Notes under the pieces: generated by a model
What the model saw: only the letters and a program-made list of their open reading frames with translations
Database searches by the model: none
What the model was told of the DNA's origin: nothing
Part shown: in pieces, positions 16,834 to 23,926 of the stretch
Layout of the letters: every line of letters starts with the position of its first letter
Position numbering within the stretch: the stretch's first letter is position 1
Position numbers and translations under genes: made by a program
Origin: Actinomycetota bacterium
GTDB lineage: Bacteria > Actinomycetota > Acidimicrobiia > Acidimicrobiales > MedAcidi-G1
DNA: 63,078 nucleotides
Direction of reading: 5' to 3'
Assembly: GCA_902634555.1 (NCBI GenBank)
Contig: CACPKO010000004.1
Location: 1-63,078 of the forward strand

Positions 16834-18450
16834 GTGACCACTTATATTGCTGAAGAATTTACCCCGTTTGAAGAAGAGATTCTTCGGAGGTATTTTACAA
16901 ATCTAGACCAGCCCGTCTTTGCATTAGTGAATTTACCAGAGGTGGTAAAAGGTGCTCTTTTTGCCCGTTACTCAAGATCTCCATTAAGTCTCCGTAGATT
17001 GTTTTTAGATGAGTTTGTTGGAGAGCTTGATATCTCTGGCGATGAAACCATTGATGCAACGGTTGGTTTACGACGGGCAGAAGAATTATATGATCGCGTT
17101 TTCTTTGAATACGGAGATGACAGTGTTGCTCAACTAGGTGGAGTGCATTTAGCTTGCGAGCAGTCCTCAAACGTGCTGACCAAAATCCTTGAGTGGGGGC
17201 GGTTGATGGCTTATTTGGAACAGTCAACTCGTTATATCGCTTACGACGATCGCCCGGGAGGTCGGTTTAGGTATTACCGAGATCCTGAAGTTTTATCTTC
17301 AGCACTTGGCGCACGCTACATAGCTGACCTTGACCGTCAATTTGAAGTTTATTCTGACTTGGTAATCAAGATGAAAGACTTTTATCGAGAGGCTATTCCT
17401 CAGGCACCTGGTGACTCTGACTTCATATATCGTCAGGCTATCTCAGCGAAAGCTTTTGACTCAGTTCGCGGAATCCTTCCTTCTGCTTCACTATCTAATG
17501 TGGGAATATATGGAACCGGACAAGCCTACGAAGCAATGCTTATTCGTATGAGAGCACATCCGTTGCCCGAAGCTAGAGACTATGCAGAGCTAATACTGAG
17601 AGAGTTACGGAAAGTCATCCCATCTTTCTTGACTAGAGTAGATCTCCCGGATCGTGGAGAAGAAATAGGGGCGCATCAAGCAGACAGTAGAGAACGTCTT
17701 GAAGAACTAGGAGAACACTTCTTTCCTGACAATCTCCCCATCGAGAGTGCCCCATTAGTTGATTTAACAGATTTTGATCCTGATGCTGAAGTGAAATTGG
17801 TGGCGTCTGCGCTTTACCCATACACGCATCATTCCGACAGAGCTGTTGAGGACCGCGTTCGCCAAATGACAGTTGAGGAGCGCATTCGGGTGCTTCAAGC
17901 CTTGACCGGAGAGAGAAGTAATCGTCGGCAAAGGCCCGGAAGGGCTTTAGAGCGTCCTGCTTATCGGTTTGATGTTCTCTCTGATTATGGGGCATTTAGG
18001 GACTTGCAACGCCATCGAATGCTGACAATAGATTGGCAGAAATTGAGTACCACACATGGGTATGTTCGTCCTCCAGATGTGGACACTGCGGGCTACTCCA
18101 GTGAATTTGATTCAGTTATGGAGCGTTCAGACGGCCTCTACAAAGCTATGAACGAGGTGTTCCCAGAGCAGTCCTCTTATGCGGTTTCGCTAGCGTACCG
18201 AGTGCGATACATGATGCATATGAATGCTCGTGAAGCGATGCATCTTTTGGAACTGCGTACCAGTCCTCAGGGGCACCCTGCATACAGAGAAGTGGGGCAA
18301 CAAATGCATCACCTCATTTCTGATGTTGCGGGACATCGAGCTATCGCTGAAATGATGAAGTTTGTTGATCATTCGTCTGAACGTGATTTAGAGCGTCTAG
18401 AGTCTGAGCGGCGTGCTGAGCAACGACGGAACGAACGGTCAAGTGATTGA
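16834..18450 (+). CDS. Tandem-domain ThyX-like protein (FAD-dependent thymidylate synthase family)
   Basis: 538 residues, about twice a normal ThyX (about 220-250), with two ThyX-like cores. The N-terminal core (about 90-270) has EWGRLMAYLEQSTRY (120-134), which aligns with the family motif RHR-x7-S-x-RY but has WGR in place of RHR. The C-terminal core (about 360-520) has a true RHR at 393-395, but the following part reads MLTIDWQKLS and lacks the E-x-S-x-R-Y half. Each repeat ends with a ThyX-type helix (NAREAMHLLELR in the second). ThyX makes dTMP from dUMP with methylene-THF and FAD. Whether this protein does so is uncertain. Confidence 0.75.
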   Translation: MTTYIAEEFTPFEEEILRRYFTNLDQPVFALVNLPEVVKGALFARYSRSPLSLRRLFLDEFVGELDISGDETIDATVGLRRAEELYDRVFFEYGDDSVAQLGGVHLACEQSSNVLTKILEWGRLMAYLEQSTRYIAYDDRPGGRFRYYRDPEVLSSALGARYIADLDRQFEVYSDLVIKMKDFYREAIPQAPGDSDFIYRQAISAKAFDSVRGILPSASLSNVGIYGTGQAYEAMLIRMRAHPLPEARDYAELILRELRKVIPSFLTRVDLPDRGEEIGAHQADSRERLEELGEHFFPDNLPIESAPLVDLTDFDPDAEVKLVASALYPYTHHSDRAVEDRVRQMTVEERIRVLQALTGERSNRRQRPGRALERPAYRFDVLSDYGAFRDLQRHRMLTIDWQKLSTTHGYVRPPDVDTAGYSSEFDSVMERSDGLYKAMNEVFPEQSSYAVSLAYRVRYMMHMNAREAMHLLELRTSPQGHPAYREVGQQMHHLISDVAGHRAIAEMMKFVDHSSERDLERLESERRAEQRRNERSSD

Positions 18451-18510
18451 AAATGCTGGCTTAATTACTTCTAAATTAGGAAAATTAGTGTAAAAATATG
18501 AAAAATTGTG

Positions 18511-18538
18511 TTGGCAATATGTCTAAATGGCCTATGAT
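18511..18538 (+). promoter_or_regulatory. Sigma70-type promoter for the acidic zinc-ribbon gene
   Basis: TTGGCA (18511-18516) and TATGAT (18533-18538) are separated by 16 bases; each matches consensus at 4-5 positions. Transcription would start near 18545, about 25 bases before the ATG. The 118-base gap holds nothing else clear. Confidence 0.6.
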
Positions 18539-18568
18539 CCGGCGTCAAGATAGTTATTTGAGGAATCT

Positions 18569-19033
18569 ATGAGTGAAGAAGAAATAGAAGAAGAGGTCGC
18601 GATGGATCTTGAAGATGGAGATGATGAAGGCTTTGAGGAGCCAGATTCAGAACTTGAAGAAGGATTTGAAGGAAATCTTGACGACGACGACGAAGAAGAC
18701 ACAGAAGAAGACGAAGAAGAAGAAGAAGAAGAGAGCGGGCCGCGCCCATCTCGTCATAGTGGCGATGAAGGTGAAGAAGATGAACCAGATCCAGATGATG
18801 TAGAGGCTGATCTTGAAGAAATTCTACGCGACCGAATAGCCGCTGATGAAGATGAAGATGAAGATGGCGAAGAGGAAGAGGACTCGAGTCAAGTAGAAGT
18901 AGTGGCAAAGTCCCCTGAAGAGGCTCAAGCCCGTCAAAAAACTGAGATGTCATGCCCTCATTGTTTTCTTTTAGTGGACGAGTCGGTTGTTTCTGAGACG
19001 GGTGAATGCTCACACTGTGGAGCACCCATCTAA
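18569..19033 (+). CDS. Highly acidic protein with C-terminal zinc ribbon (DUF4193-like)
   Basis: 154 residues. Residues 1-110 are very rich in Asp and Glu, with runs of up to about ten acids and DED repeats. A more ordered stretch DDVEADLEEILRDRIAA (77-92) interrupts them. The end is a four-cysteine ribbon, C129-x2-C132 and C147-x2-C150 (CPHCFLLV ... CSHCG). The CxxCFLxx motif resembles actinobacterial DUF4193 proteins, whose role is unknown. Likely cytoplasmic; a nucleic-acid mimic or a partner of RNA polymerase are open possibilities. It has its own good promoter, and the next gene starts 11 bases after its stop. Confidence 0.8.
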   Translation: MSEEEIEEEVAMDLEDGDDEGFEEPDSELEEGFEGNLDDDDEEDTEEDEEEEEEESGPRPSRHSGDEGEEDEPDPDDVEADLEEILRDRIAADEDEDEDGEEEEDSSQVEVVAKSPEEAQARQKTEMSCPHCFLLVDESVVSETGECSHCGAPI

Positions 19034-19044
19034 CGGGAATTTTC

Positions 19045-19515
19045 TTGGAAAACGCACGAATCGCTGACGCGAACGATTTCAAATACTTAGAACAATTGGG
19101 CCTAGCGGCTGAAGCAGAGTTGATCCAAAAGCGTGGCGGATTGACTCTTAGTAAGGAGAATCCTAACTACGGGGACCCTGAGAGCTATTTCCAGTCGGCT
19201 TTCAGTGATTCTTCTATTGAGGTTTTTGTTGGAACTATTGATGATGTAATAGTTGGTTTTGGCATTATCAAGTTAGGCAGTCTTGAAGATGGCACTGCTC
19301 ACGCTTCAATAAAAGCTTTATATGTTGAAGAACCAGCCCGGTCTGTTGGAGTTGGAGAAGCGATTATGGAAGAGATGTTGATTTGCGCCACTTCGCACAA
19401 AGCTGAAGCAGTAGACGCAGTTGCATTACCTGGTGATAGGGCAACTAAGAATTTCTTTGAAACTCATGGACTAGTCGCTAGGGCAATAATTGTTCAGAAA
19501 GCCTTAACTGAATAA
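19045..19515 (+). CDS. GNAT family N-acetyltransferase
   Basis: About 156 residues from TTG 19045 (MENARIADANDF); an earlier in-frame ATG at 19006 would overlap the zinc ribbon gene and adds no family sequence. The acetyl-CoA motif is IKALYVEEPARSVGVGEAIMEEML, a weak form of the R/Q-x-x-G-x-G/A loop. The final strand-helix ATKNFFETHGLVARA is typical of GNAT. The substrate is unknown. It lies directly behind the acidic protein gene and is probably co-transcribed with it. Confidence 0.75.
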   Translation: MENARIADANDFKYLEQLGLAAEAELIQKRGGLTLSKENPNYGDPESYFQSAFSDSSIEVFVGTIDDVIVGFGIIKLGSLEDGTAHASIKALYVEEPARSVGVGEAIMEEMLICATSHKAEAVDAVALPGDRATKNFFETHGLVARAIIVQKALTE

Positions 19516-19527
19516 GACACGTAATAC

Positions 19528-20700
19528 TTATTTCGCCTTCTTGCGCTGCTTGCGAGGAGGAGGAACAGGTGAAATGCCAAAAAGTGCTGCAATTGTGGGA
19601 ATTTTCATTGATAGTTCTGTAACTACTTCAATAAGTTTTTGGCTAGGTTCCTTCGGTAAGCTCTGAGGCGTGACTCTTTCGCGAACAGGGGAGAGAGCTA
19701 CCGCATCAAGTACAGTAATCCACCGATCTTCATAGGTCTCCTCAGTCAAATTATCGTTTGCTCCTTGCGTCAACGAGTTAAGGAGTTCTCCGGAGAGCGG
19801 AGCGCCTGCCTTCGGCGGATGAGAACTCAGTCGTAAAGCCCGAACTATGCGATCTTCCTTCAAAGCTTCTTCTACACTTGACACCCATTTGGCGTGCTCT
19901 GATTCAATACGAGCCGCTAATCCATCTTTTAACTGGTTGGCGAGATCTCGAGTCTCGGAATCTTTGGCAGATGTATCAGAAGCTACGACTACTGAGCGGA
20001 GGTCTCGCAAATCAACCTTATTAATTCCATCTAACGCTGCCTCGGCTTTATCCCGCCACTCGGCTGTTCTTAGTTGTGGTTGTAATTGCTCAGCAAGTTT
20101 TAAAAGTAACTCGGGAGGTATAGGTGGTTCACCCACAGATGAAGCAGCCTCATTTTGCTTTTCGATAATGGACCGCATTCCCGCTATACCCTTCTGGGAT
20201 AGTTGCGTGGAGAAGAGCCGCATCTCTTCCGGCAAAGAGGCGATTACTGCATCACGGTGAACGTGCTTTTGTTTGAGCCGTTTACCAGTTGACACAGGGG
20301 AGTGGTTGCGGTTTCTTTTTACTGGCTTTTTATCTTTTGCCGGTTTTCTTCTAACAGAATCTTTTGAAGCTCTTGGACTTCTTTCATCTCTATTTTGACG
20401 TCGATTATTTTTCTTCTTTTTGAGATTTGACGTAACTAGCGGCTCGTCTTTTCCGCTCCCAACAATTTCCAGTAATTCCGGAGTTGACCTCTTTACACGT
20501 CCAGACAGAACAGAGGTCACTGATATTCCATCTACGAATTGTTCAGTCTCAACGCGTATGACGTCACCGATAGAAGCATCAGTATCTAATAAGCCTTCAG
20601 CAAGAGAACCTTTAGGGAGTTTGGCGCCGGCGGCTCTCCAGGTCCAAGTACCATCGTCTCGCTTACTTGTTAGCTCAATTTCCATTCGTGGCATAGTCAT
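19528..20700 (-). CDS. Conserved basic protein of unknown function, possible nucleic-acid binding
   Basis: 390 residues (first ATG 20700; ATG 20694 also possible). The N-terminal ~70 residues form a predicted beta-rich module (EIELTSKRDDGTWTWRAAG ... GDVIRVETE ... ISVTSVL). A strongly basic, disordered linker follows (about 93-150, with K-K-K-K-N-N-R-R, KKPVKRNR and similar). The C-terminal 230 residues are mostly helical (SLPEEMRLFSTQL; ALRLSSHPPKAG). I do not recognise a named family. A beta barrel plus basic linker suggests RNA or DNA binding. It converges on the GNAT gene with 12 bases between stops. Confidence 0.7.
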   Translation of the reverse strand: MTMPRMEIELTSKRDDGTWTWRAAGAKLPKGSLAEGLLDTDASIGDVIRVETEQFVDGISVTSVLSGRVKRSTPELLEIVGSGKDEPLVTSNLKKKKNNRRQNRDERSPRASKDSVRRKPAKDKKPVKRNRNHSPVSTGKRLKQKHVHRDAVIASLPEEMRLFSTQLSQKGIAGMRSIIEKQNEAASSVGEPPIPPELLLKLAEQLQPQLRTAEWRDKAEAALDGINKVDLRDLRSVVVASDTSAKDSETRDLANQLKDGLAARIESEHAKWVSSVEEALKEDRIVRALRLSSHPPKAGAPLSGELLNSLTQGANDNLTEETYEDRWITVLDAVALSPVRERVTPQSLPKEPSQKLIEVVTELSMKIPTIAALFGISPVPPPRKQRKKAK

Positions 20701-20796
20701 AAACGTTAGCCGCTTTAATTTGGTTTATCGCATGTATTCAGGAGTGGGTAGCACTGATTTGCGGCTTTTCCGTAGGAGGAGTAAACTTAAATTGTA

Positions 20797-20812
20797 GATA
20801 ACGTATGTTATC
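20797..20812. promoter_or_regulatory. Inverted repeat GATAAC-N4-GTTATC upstream of the recombinase
   Basis: A perfect 6-bp inverted repeat with 4-base spacer (GATAAC, GTAT, GTTATC), 37 bases before the ATG at 20850, in the divergent region between the basic protein and the recombinase. It is a candidate operator lying just upstream of the -10 box. Confidence 0.4.
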
Positions 20813-20834
20813 ATCTATTTCAATAGGTATTTAT

Positions 20835-20842
20835 GCTATAAA
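20835..20842 (+). promoter_or_regulatory. -10 box for a leaderless recombinase transcript
   Basis: TATAAA (20837-20842), with TG-like bases just upstream (ATGCTATAAAT), lies 7 bases before ATG 20850. No Shine-Dalgarno is present, so a leaderless mRNA is likely. Confidence 0.42.
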
Positions 20843-20849
20843 TATATGC

Positions 20850-21863
20850 ATGGGATACAGAGACCTTCCTTTAGAAGAACAGATGCCACCGGCATTTCAC
20901 GAGTGGTTGCGTTGGTTGCCACTTCAGGAGGACAAACCTGCGACCACTGTCAGGGCTTATAGCCAGGGACTAAGAAGGTTAGTTTCATTTGCTGAAATAC
21001 GTCCTGAACATTTTGCTCCAGATTCTTTCGGCCAAGCAGAGATAACCGATGCGGTTCGAACTATGAGGAGTTCTGGCGAAGTTTCTCGGGCGACACTAAA
21101 TCAAACGCTCGCTGCAGCAAAATCTTTTTTTGATTACTGTGTTGCGGATCTTGGTGTTGGTTCAGTTCCAGATATTGGACGAATCCGTAAAGTTTCTCAA
21201 CTAGCTGTTGAACAAAGTGAACCAACGTATTACTCGGGCTCAGAAATACGCGATTTGTATCGAATCGCTGCTACAGAAATTAGAGATGACGATATCGGTG
21301 GCAGGGTTCGTTGGGCAGAAAGAGATTTTGCAATGGTTACAGTTCTGGCTGCGCTTGGTTTGCGCGCTTCTGAACTTTGCTCCATAGATCTTGACTGGAT
21401 CACCCAAGATCTATTAAACGACAGCAATCATCAAGTTCTAAGAGTTCTCGGTAAAGGATCTAAGGTGCGCCGTCTTCCTCTTTCAAGGGAACTACTTGAG
21501 GTTTTACGCCGTTGGCAAGAAGTTCGATCCGAGAGATTCGGAACTCCAATGGCTGATGATCCCCTCTTTGTTACTAAAGATGGCGAGCGATTCAATTATC
21601 GAAGACTCCGTTATTGGCTGCTTACCTTAAATCGAGCAGCCGGTCTACGCGATAGATCTTTACACTCCCTACGTCATACGGCGGGAGTGCAATGGGCAGC
21701 GAATGGGGTCCCTATGAATGAAATTCAAAGCCTCCTTGGACATGCCAGCATCAACACAACTGGCATATATACAGAGGTAGCTGCACGCGGCTTGATAGAT
21801 GCAGTTAAGTCTTCTGAAGCGAATCGATTGATAATGGAGACATTAAGCGAGATGGAAAAGTAA
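20850..21863 (+). CDS. Tyrosine recombinase, XerC/XerD type
   Basis: About 337 residues from ATG 20850 (MGYRDLPLEEQMPPAFHEWL); an upstream ATG at 20805 adds only AT-rich leader. N-terminal SAM-like core-binding domain (about 8-105) and catalytic domain (about 120-330). Catalytic residues: Arg172 in LGLRASEL, Lys205 in GKGSKVRRLPL, His272 and Arg275 in HSLRHTAG, His298 in LLGHASINTTG and Tyr307. It probably resolves chromosome dimers at dif, but there is no dif site beside it, and a role as an integrase cannot be excluded. Confidence 0.9.
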   Translation: MGYRDLPLEEQMPPAFHEWLRWLPLQEDKPATTVRAYSQGLRRLVSFAEIRPEHFAPDSFGQAEITDAVRTMRSSGEVSRATLNQTLAAAKSFFDYCVADLGVGSVPDIGRIRKVSQLAVEQSEPTYYSGSEIRDLYRIAATEIRDDDIGGRVRWAERDFAMVTVLAALGLRASELCSIDLDWITQDLLNDSNHQVLRVLGKGSKVRRLPLSRELLEVLRRWQEVRSERFGTPMADDPLFVTKDGERFNYRRLRYWLLTLNRAAGLRDRSLHSLRHTAGVQWAANGVPMNEIQSLLGHASINTTGIYTEVAARGLIDAVKSSEANRLIMETLSEMEK

Positions 21864-21871
21864 ACGGCAAG

Positions 21872-22708
21872 ATGAAAAGGGCTTCTTTAAAATTGAAAAC
21901 CTTTTTGGTAACCGTTTTAACGGTAACGGCTGTGATGCTTTTTATTCCAGGAAGTTTTGCTTATGCGCATGATCCTGTCTTTATCGGAGAAGAGCAAAAA
22001 AAAGCAGAAGAAGGGCCTTATCTTCCAGATGCAAGGATCTCCTTTGCCCTCTACGGAACTTTTCTTCAATCCAACGAACGTCGAGGTTTTCAATTTGAGA
22101 TACCCGATGGAGAAACAATCACGATGTCTCTTCTGATACCTGACTTATCTCCAGAGAAAGAAATAGAAACTTCTTCTTTGCCCTGGTTGACTCTTAAGCG
22201 CCCTGATGGAACTCAAGTTGAACTTCTTCCTGACATCCGAGTTGCTTTTGCTGAGCCATTCTCTCGTACTAACTATTTGAGATTATTTGACCATTCAGAA
22301 ATTGGCAGAGAAGGAACTTATCAAGTAACGATTCATGGTTTAGACCCTTCGAGATTCACAGTTTCAATTGGTTTCATTGAGATGTTTGGCACAGAAGTTC
22401 TCAATGTCAAGAATAGAAATGATCGCGGAGCTCTAGAGCGCTGGTATACAACTCCCCCGCCCGAATTCCTACAGAGCGAGACAACAACTACAGAACAAGT
22501 AGCTGATATAGATCTTTCAAAGGAAACGCCTTTAGAACCAGGTAATGAGTCGCCTATTGAAGAAGAGAATGTTGAAACTGGGCTTGTTCTACCAACTGAT
22601 GAGAGCGTAAGCGACGAAGGATTTCCAGTGCAGTTACTATTCGGAGGCTTAGTTGCCTCGGTGTTGTTAGCGCTACTTCCTTTATTGAAATACAGAAAAA
22701 GAGCATGA
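21872..22708 (+). CDS. Exported single-pass membrane protein of unknown function
   Basis: 278 residues. A signal peptide covers about 1-32 (basic start, hydrophobic core FLVTVLTVTAVMLFIPG, cleavage after AYA). The outer domain (about 35-200) is beta-rich. An acidic, Thr/Glu/Pro-rich stalk (about 205-245) leads to a C-terminal membrane helix (LFGGLVASVLLALLPLL) and a basic tail KYRKRA, so it is type I topology. No catalytic motif seen. It starts 8 bases after the recombinase stop and is followed by yqgE one base on, so it may share their transcript. Confidence 0.72.
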   Translation: MKRASLKLKTFLVTVLTVTAVMLFIPGSFAYAHDPVFIGEEQKKAEEGPYLPDARISFALYGTFLQSNERRGFQFEIPDGETITMSLLIPDLSPEKEIETSSLPWLTLKRPDGTQVELLPDIRVAFAEPFSRTNYLRLFDHSEIGREGTYQVTIHGLDPSRFTVSIGFIEMFGTEVLNVKNRNDRGALERWYTTPPPEFLQSETTTTEQVADIDLSKETPLEPGNESPIEEENVETGLVLPTDESVSDEGFPVQLLFGGLVASVLLALLPLLKYRKRA

Positions 22709-22709
22709 A

Positions 22710-23246
22710 ATGAGAAAAACAAAAGGCTCACTGCTCGTTTCAGGAGCATTATTGAAAGATCAGAATTTTCACAGAACAGTGATCTTTGTCGTTGAACATG
22801 ACCATCAAGGTGCTTTGGGCGTGATCCTCAATAGGCCTTTAGCATTACATCCTGAACAGCTAATCGATCTTTGGGCAGAACATGTGGAGGAAGGAGGATT
22901 TATCTATAAAGGTGGACCGGTGGCCACTGATGCAGTAATTGGGTTGGCCAAGTCATCAAAAGCTAATGAGAAATCTCTTGTGGGTTGTATCGAAGTAATA
23001 GATTTACACCACTCCCCCTCTGAGCGTCCCGATATCGAAATAGTCAGGCTTTTTGTCGGTTATGCGGGTTGGTCTGCAGGACAGTTAGAAACAGAGCTCA
23101 AAGAAGGATCTTGGTTTGTTTTTGATGCTGAAGAATCTGACGTTTTCACGAGCGATACTGAAAACCTTTGGGAGAACGTGCTTCGCCGCCAAGGTGGAAT
23201 TATTTCCCACATGGCGGGAGTTCCAGAAGATCTCGCAGAAAACTAA
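22710..23246 (+). CDS. YqgE/AlgH family protein (DUF179)
   Basis: 178 residues, normal for the family. Diagnostic start KGSLLVSGALLKDQNFHRTVIFVVEH, then GALGVILNRPL and the late segment RLFVGYAGWSAGQLETELKEGSWFV. Structures in the family are known but the biochemical role is not; it is often linked to redox or transcription control. Cytoplasmic. The ATG lies one base after the stop of the exported protein, with an AGAG-rich ribosome site. Confidence 0.92.
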   Translation: MRKTKGSLLVSGALLKDQNFHRTVIFVVEHDHQGALGVILNRPLALHPEQLIDLWAEHVEEGGFIYKGGPVATDAVIGLAKSSKANEKSLVGCIEVIDLHHSPSERPDIEIVRLFVGYAGWSAGQLETELKEGSWFVFDAEESDVFTSDTENLWENVLRRQGGIISHMAGVPEDLAEN

Positions 23247-23276
23247 AGATTAAAAATGTTAGAAAATTAGTACCAC

Positions 23277-23855
23277 TCAGATGGGGCGCAAATGGAAAAG
23301 GCCTGAAGGTTCAGGAGCAAAGAGCGGAGGTTGAAATTGATAAACCTCACCCATTGTGGCTCCCTTTTCTAAGAGTTTGATTAGAACCTCAGCTAGAGCG
23401 CGAGTGTCATCTAAAGCCTGATGAGCATCAATTAATGACACTCCAAGAGTTGCTGCAAGATCACCAAGTTTCCCCGGTAAGCCAAGACTGCGGGCCATCG
23501 CAAGAGTATCAAGCACTTCAAGTTGAAGTGGACCTAATCCAGAGTTCGCCCATTCACTAAGTATGAACTTTTGATCAAAGCTGGCATTATGGGCCACAGG
23601 AATACAGCCGGAGAATTCTGAAATAATATCACCAGCTATTTCCGGGAATGTTGGGGCATCTTCGAGCATTTCAAGAGTAATGCCATGTATATCGGGGCGT
23701 CCTAAGTCCTGGGTGTCGGCATTTATTAGAGACGTCCATTCTTTAAGAACCTCTCCCCCGTCAGTTATCTTGACGACAGCTATTTCAATAACGTGTCCCT
23801 TTTTAGAGTCAAGACTGGTGGTTTCAACATCAAAACAGGCAAAAGTTATCGACAT
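23277..23855 (-). CDS. DnaQ-like 3'-5' exonuclease (DEDDh)
   Basis: 192 residues. Catalytic acids Asp9 and Glu11 (CFDVETTSL), Asp94 in HNASFDQKF, and His145 with Asp150 in DAHQALDDTRAL make a complete DEDDh set. It resembles the proofreading epsilon subunit or an RNase T-like exonuclease; there is no polymerase or UvrC-like fusion. It may act in proofreading or DNA repair. The start is an ATG with a leaderless-type -10 box (TACTGT). It is divergent from the MFS gene. Confidence 0.9.
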   Translation of the reverse strand: MSITFACFDVETTSLDSKKGHVIEIAVVKITDGGEVLKEWTSLINADTQDLGRPDIHGITLEMLEDAPTFPEIAGDIISEFSGCIPVAHNASFDQKFILSEWANSGLGPLQLEVLDTLAMARSLGLPGKLGDLAATLGVSLIDAHQALDDTRALAEVLIKLLEKGATMGEVYQFQPPLFAPEPSGLFHLRPI

Positions 23856-23862
23856 AGATCAG

Positions 23863-23868
23863 ACAGTA
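23863..23868 (-). promoter_or_regulatory. Leaderless-type -10 box for the exonuclease
   Basis: On the minus strand TACTGT is followed by 7 bases and the ATG at 23855, with no Shine-Dalgarno. A second such box for the MFS gene lies 47 bases away on the other strand, so this 71-base gap is a compact divergent promoter. Confidence 0.42.
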
Positions 23869-23914
23869 GCGCATATATCTATAACCCAATCACCTTTAGC
23901 GAATGAATTCGGTG

Positions 23915-23920
23915 TAGGTT
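23915..23920 (+). promoter_or_regulatory. Leaderless-type -10 box for the MFS gene
   Basis: TAGGTT (preceded by TG) is followed by 6 bases (CGCGCG) and the GTG at 23927. No ribosome site; this supports the GTG start over the ATG at 23936. Confidence 0.45.
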
Positions 23921-23926
23921 CGCGCG

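Noticed and set aside
18700-18870. GAA/GAT repeats as a CRISPR or tandem-repeat array
   Set aside because: The units are not of constant length and are plainly codons for acidic residues in a coding frame.
18567-19082. A long open frame on the minus strand, rich in Leu and His
   Set aside because: It is antisense to the Asp/Glu repeats of the acidic protein; GAA/GAT repeats read as Leu/Ser/His on the other strand give an artificial frame.
20797-20812. A dif or att site for the adjacent recombinase
   Set aside because: dif sites are about 28 bp with 11-bp arms and a 6-bp centre; this is 6-4-6. There is also no duplicated flank or tRNA gene that would suggest integration.
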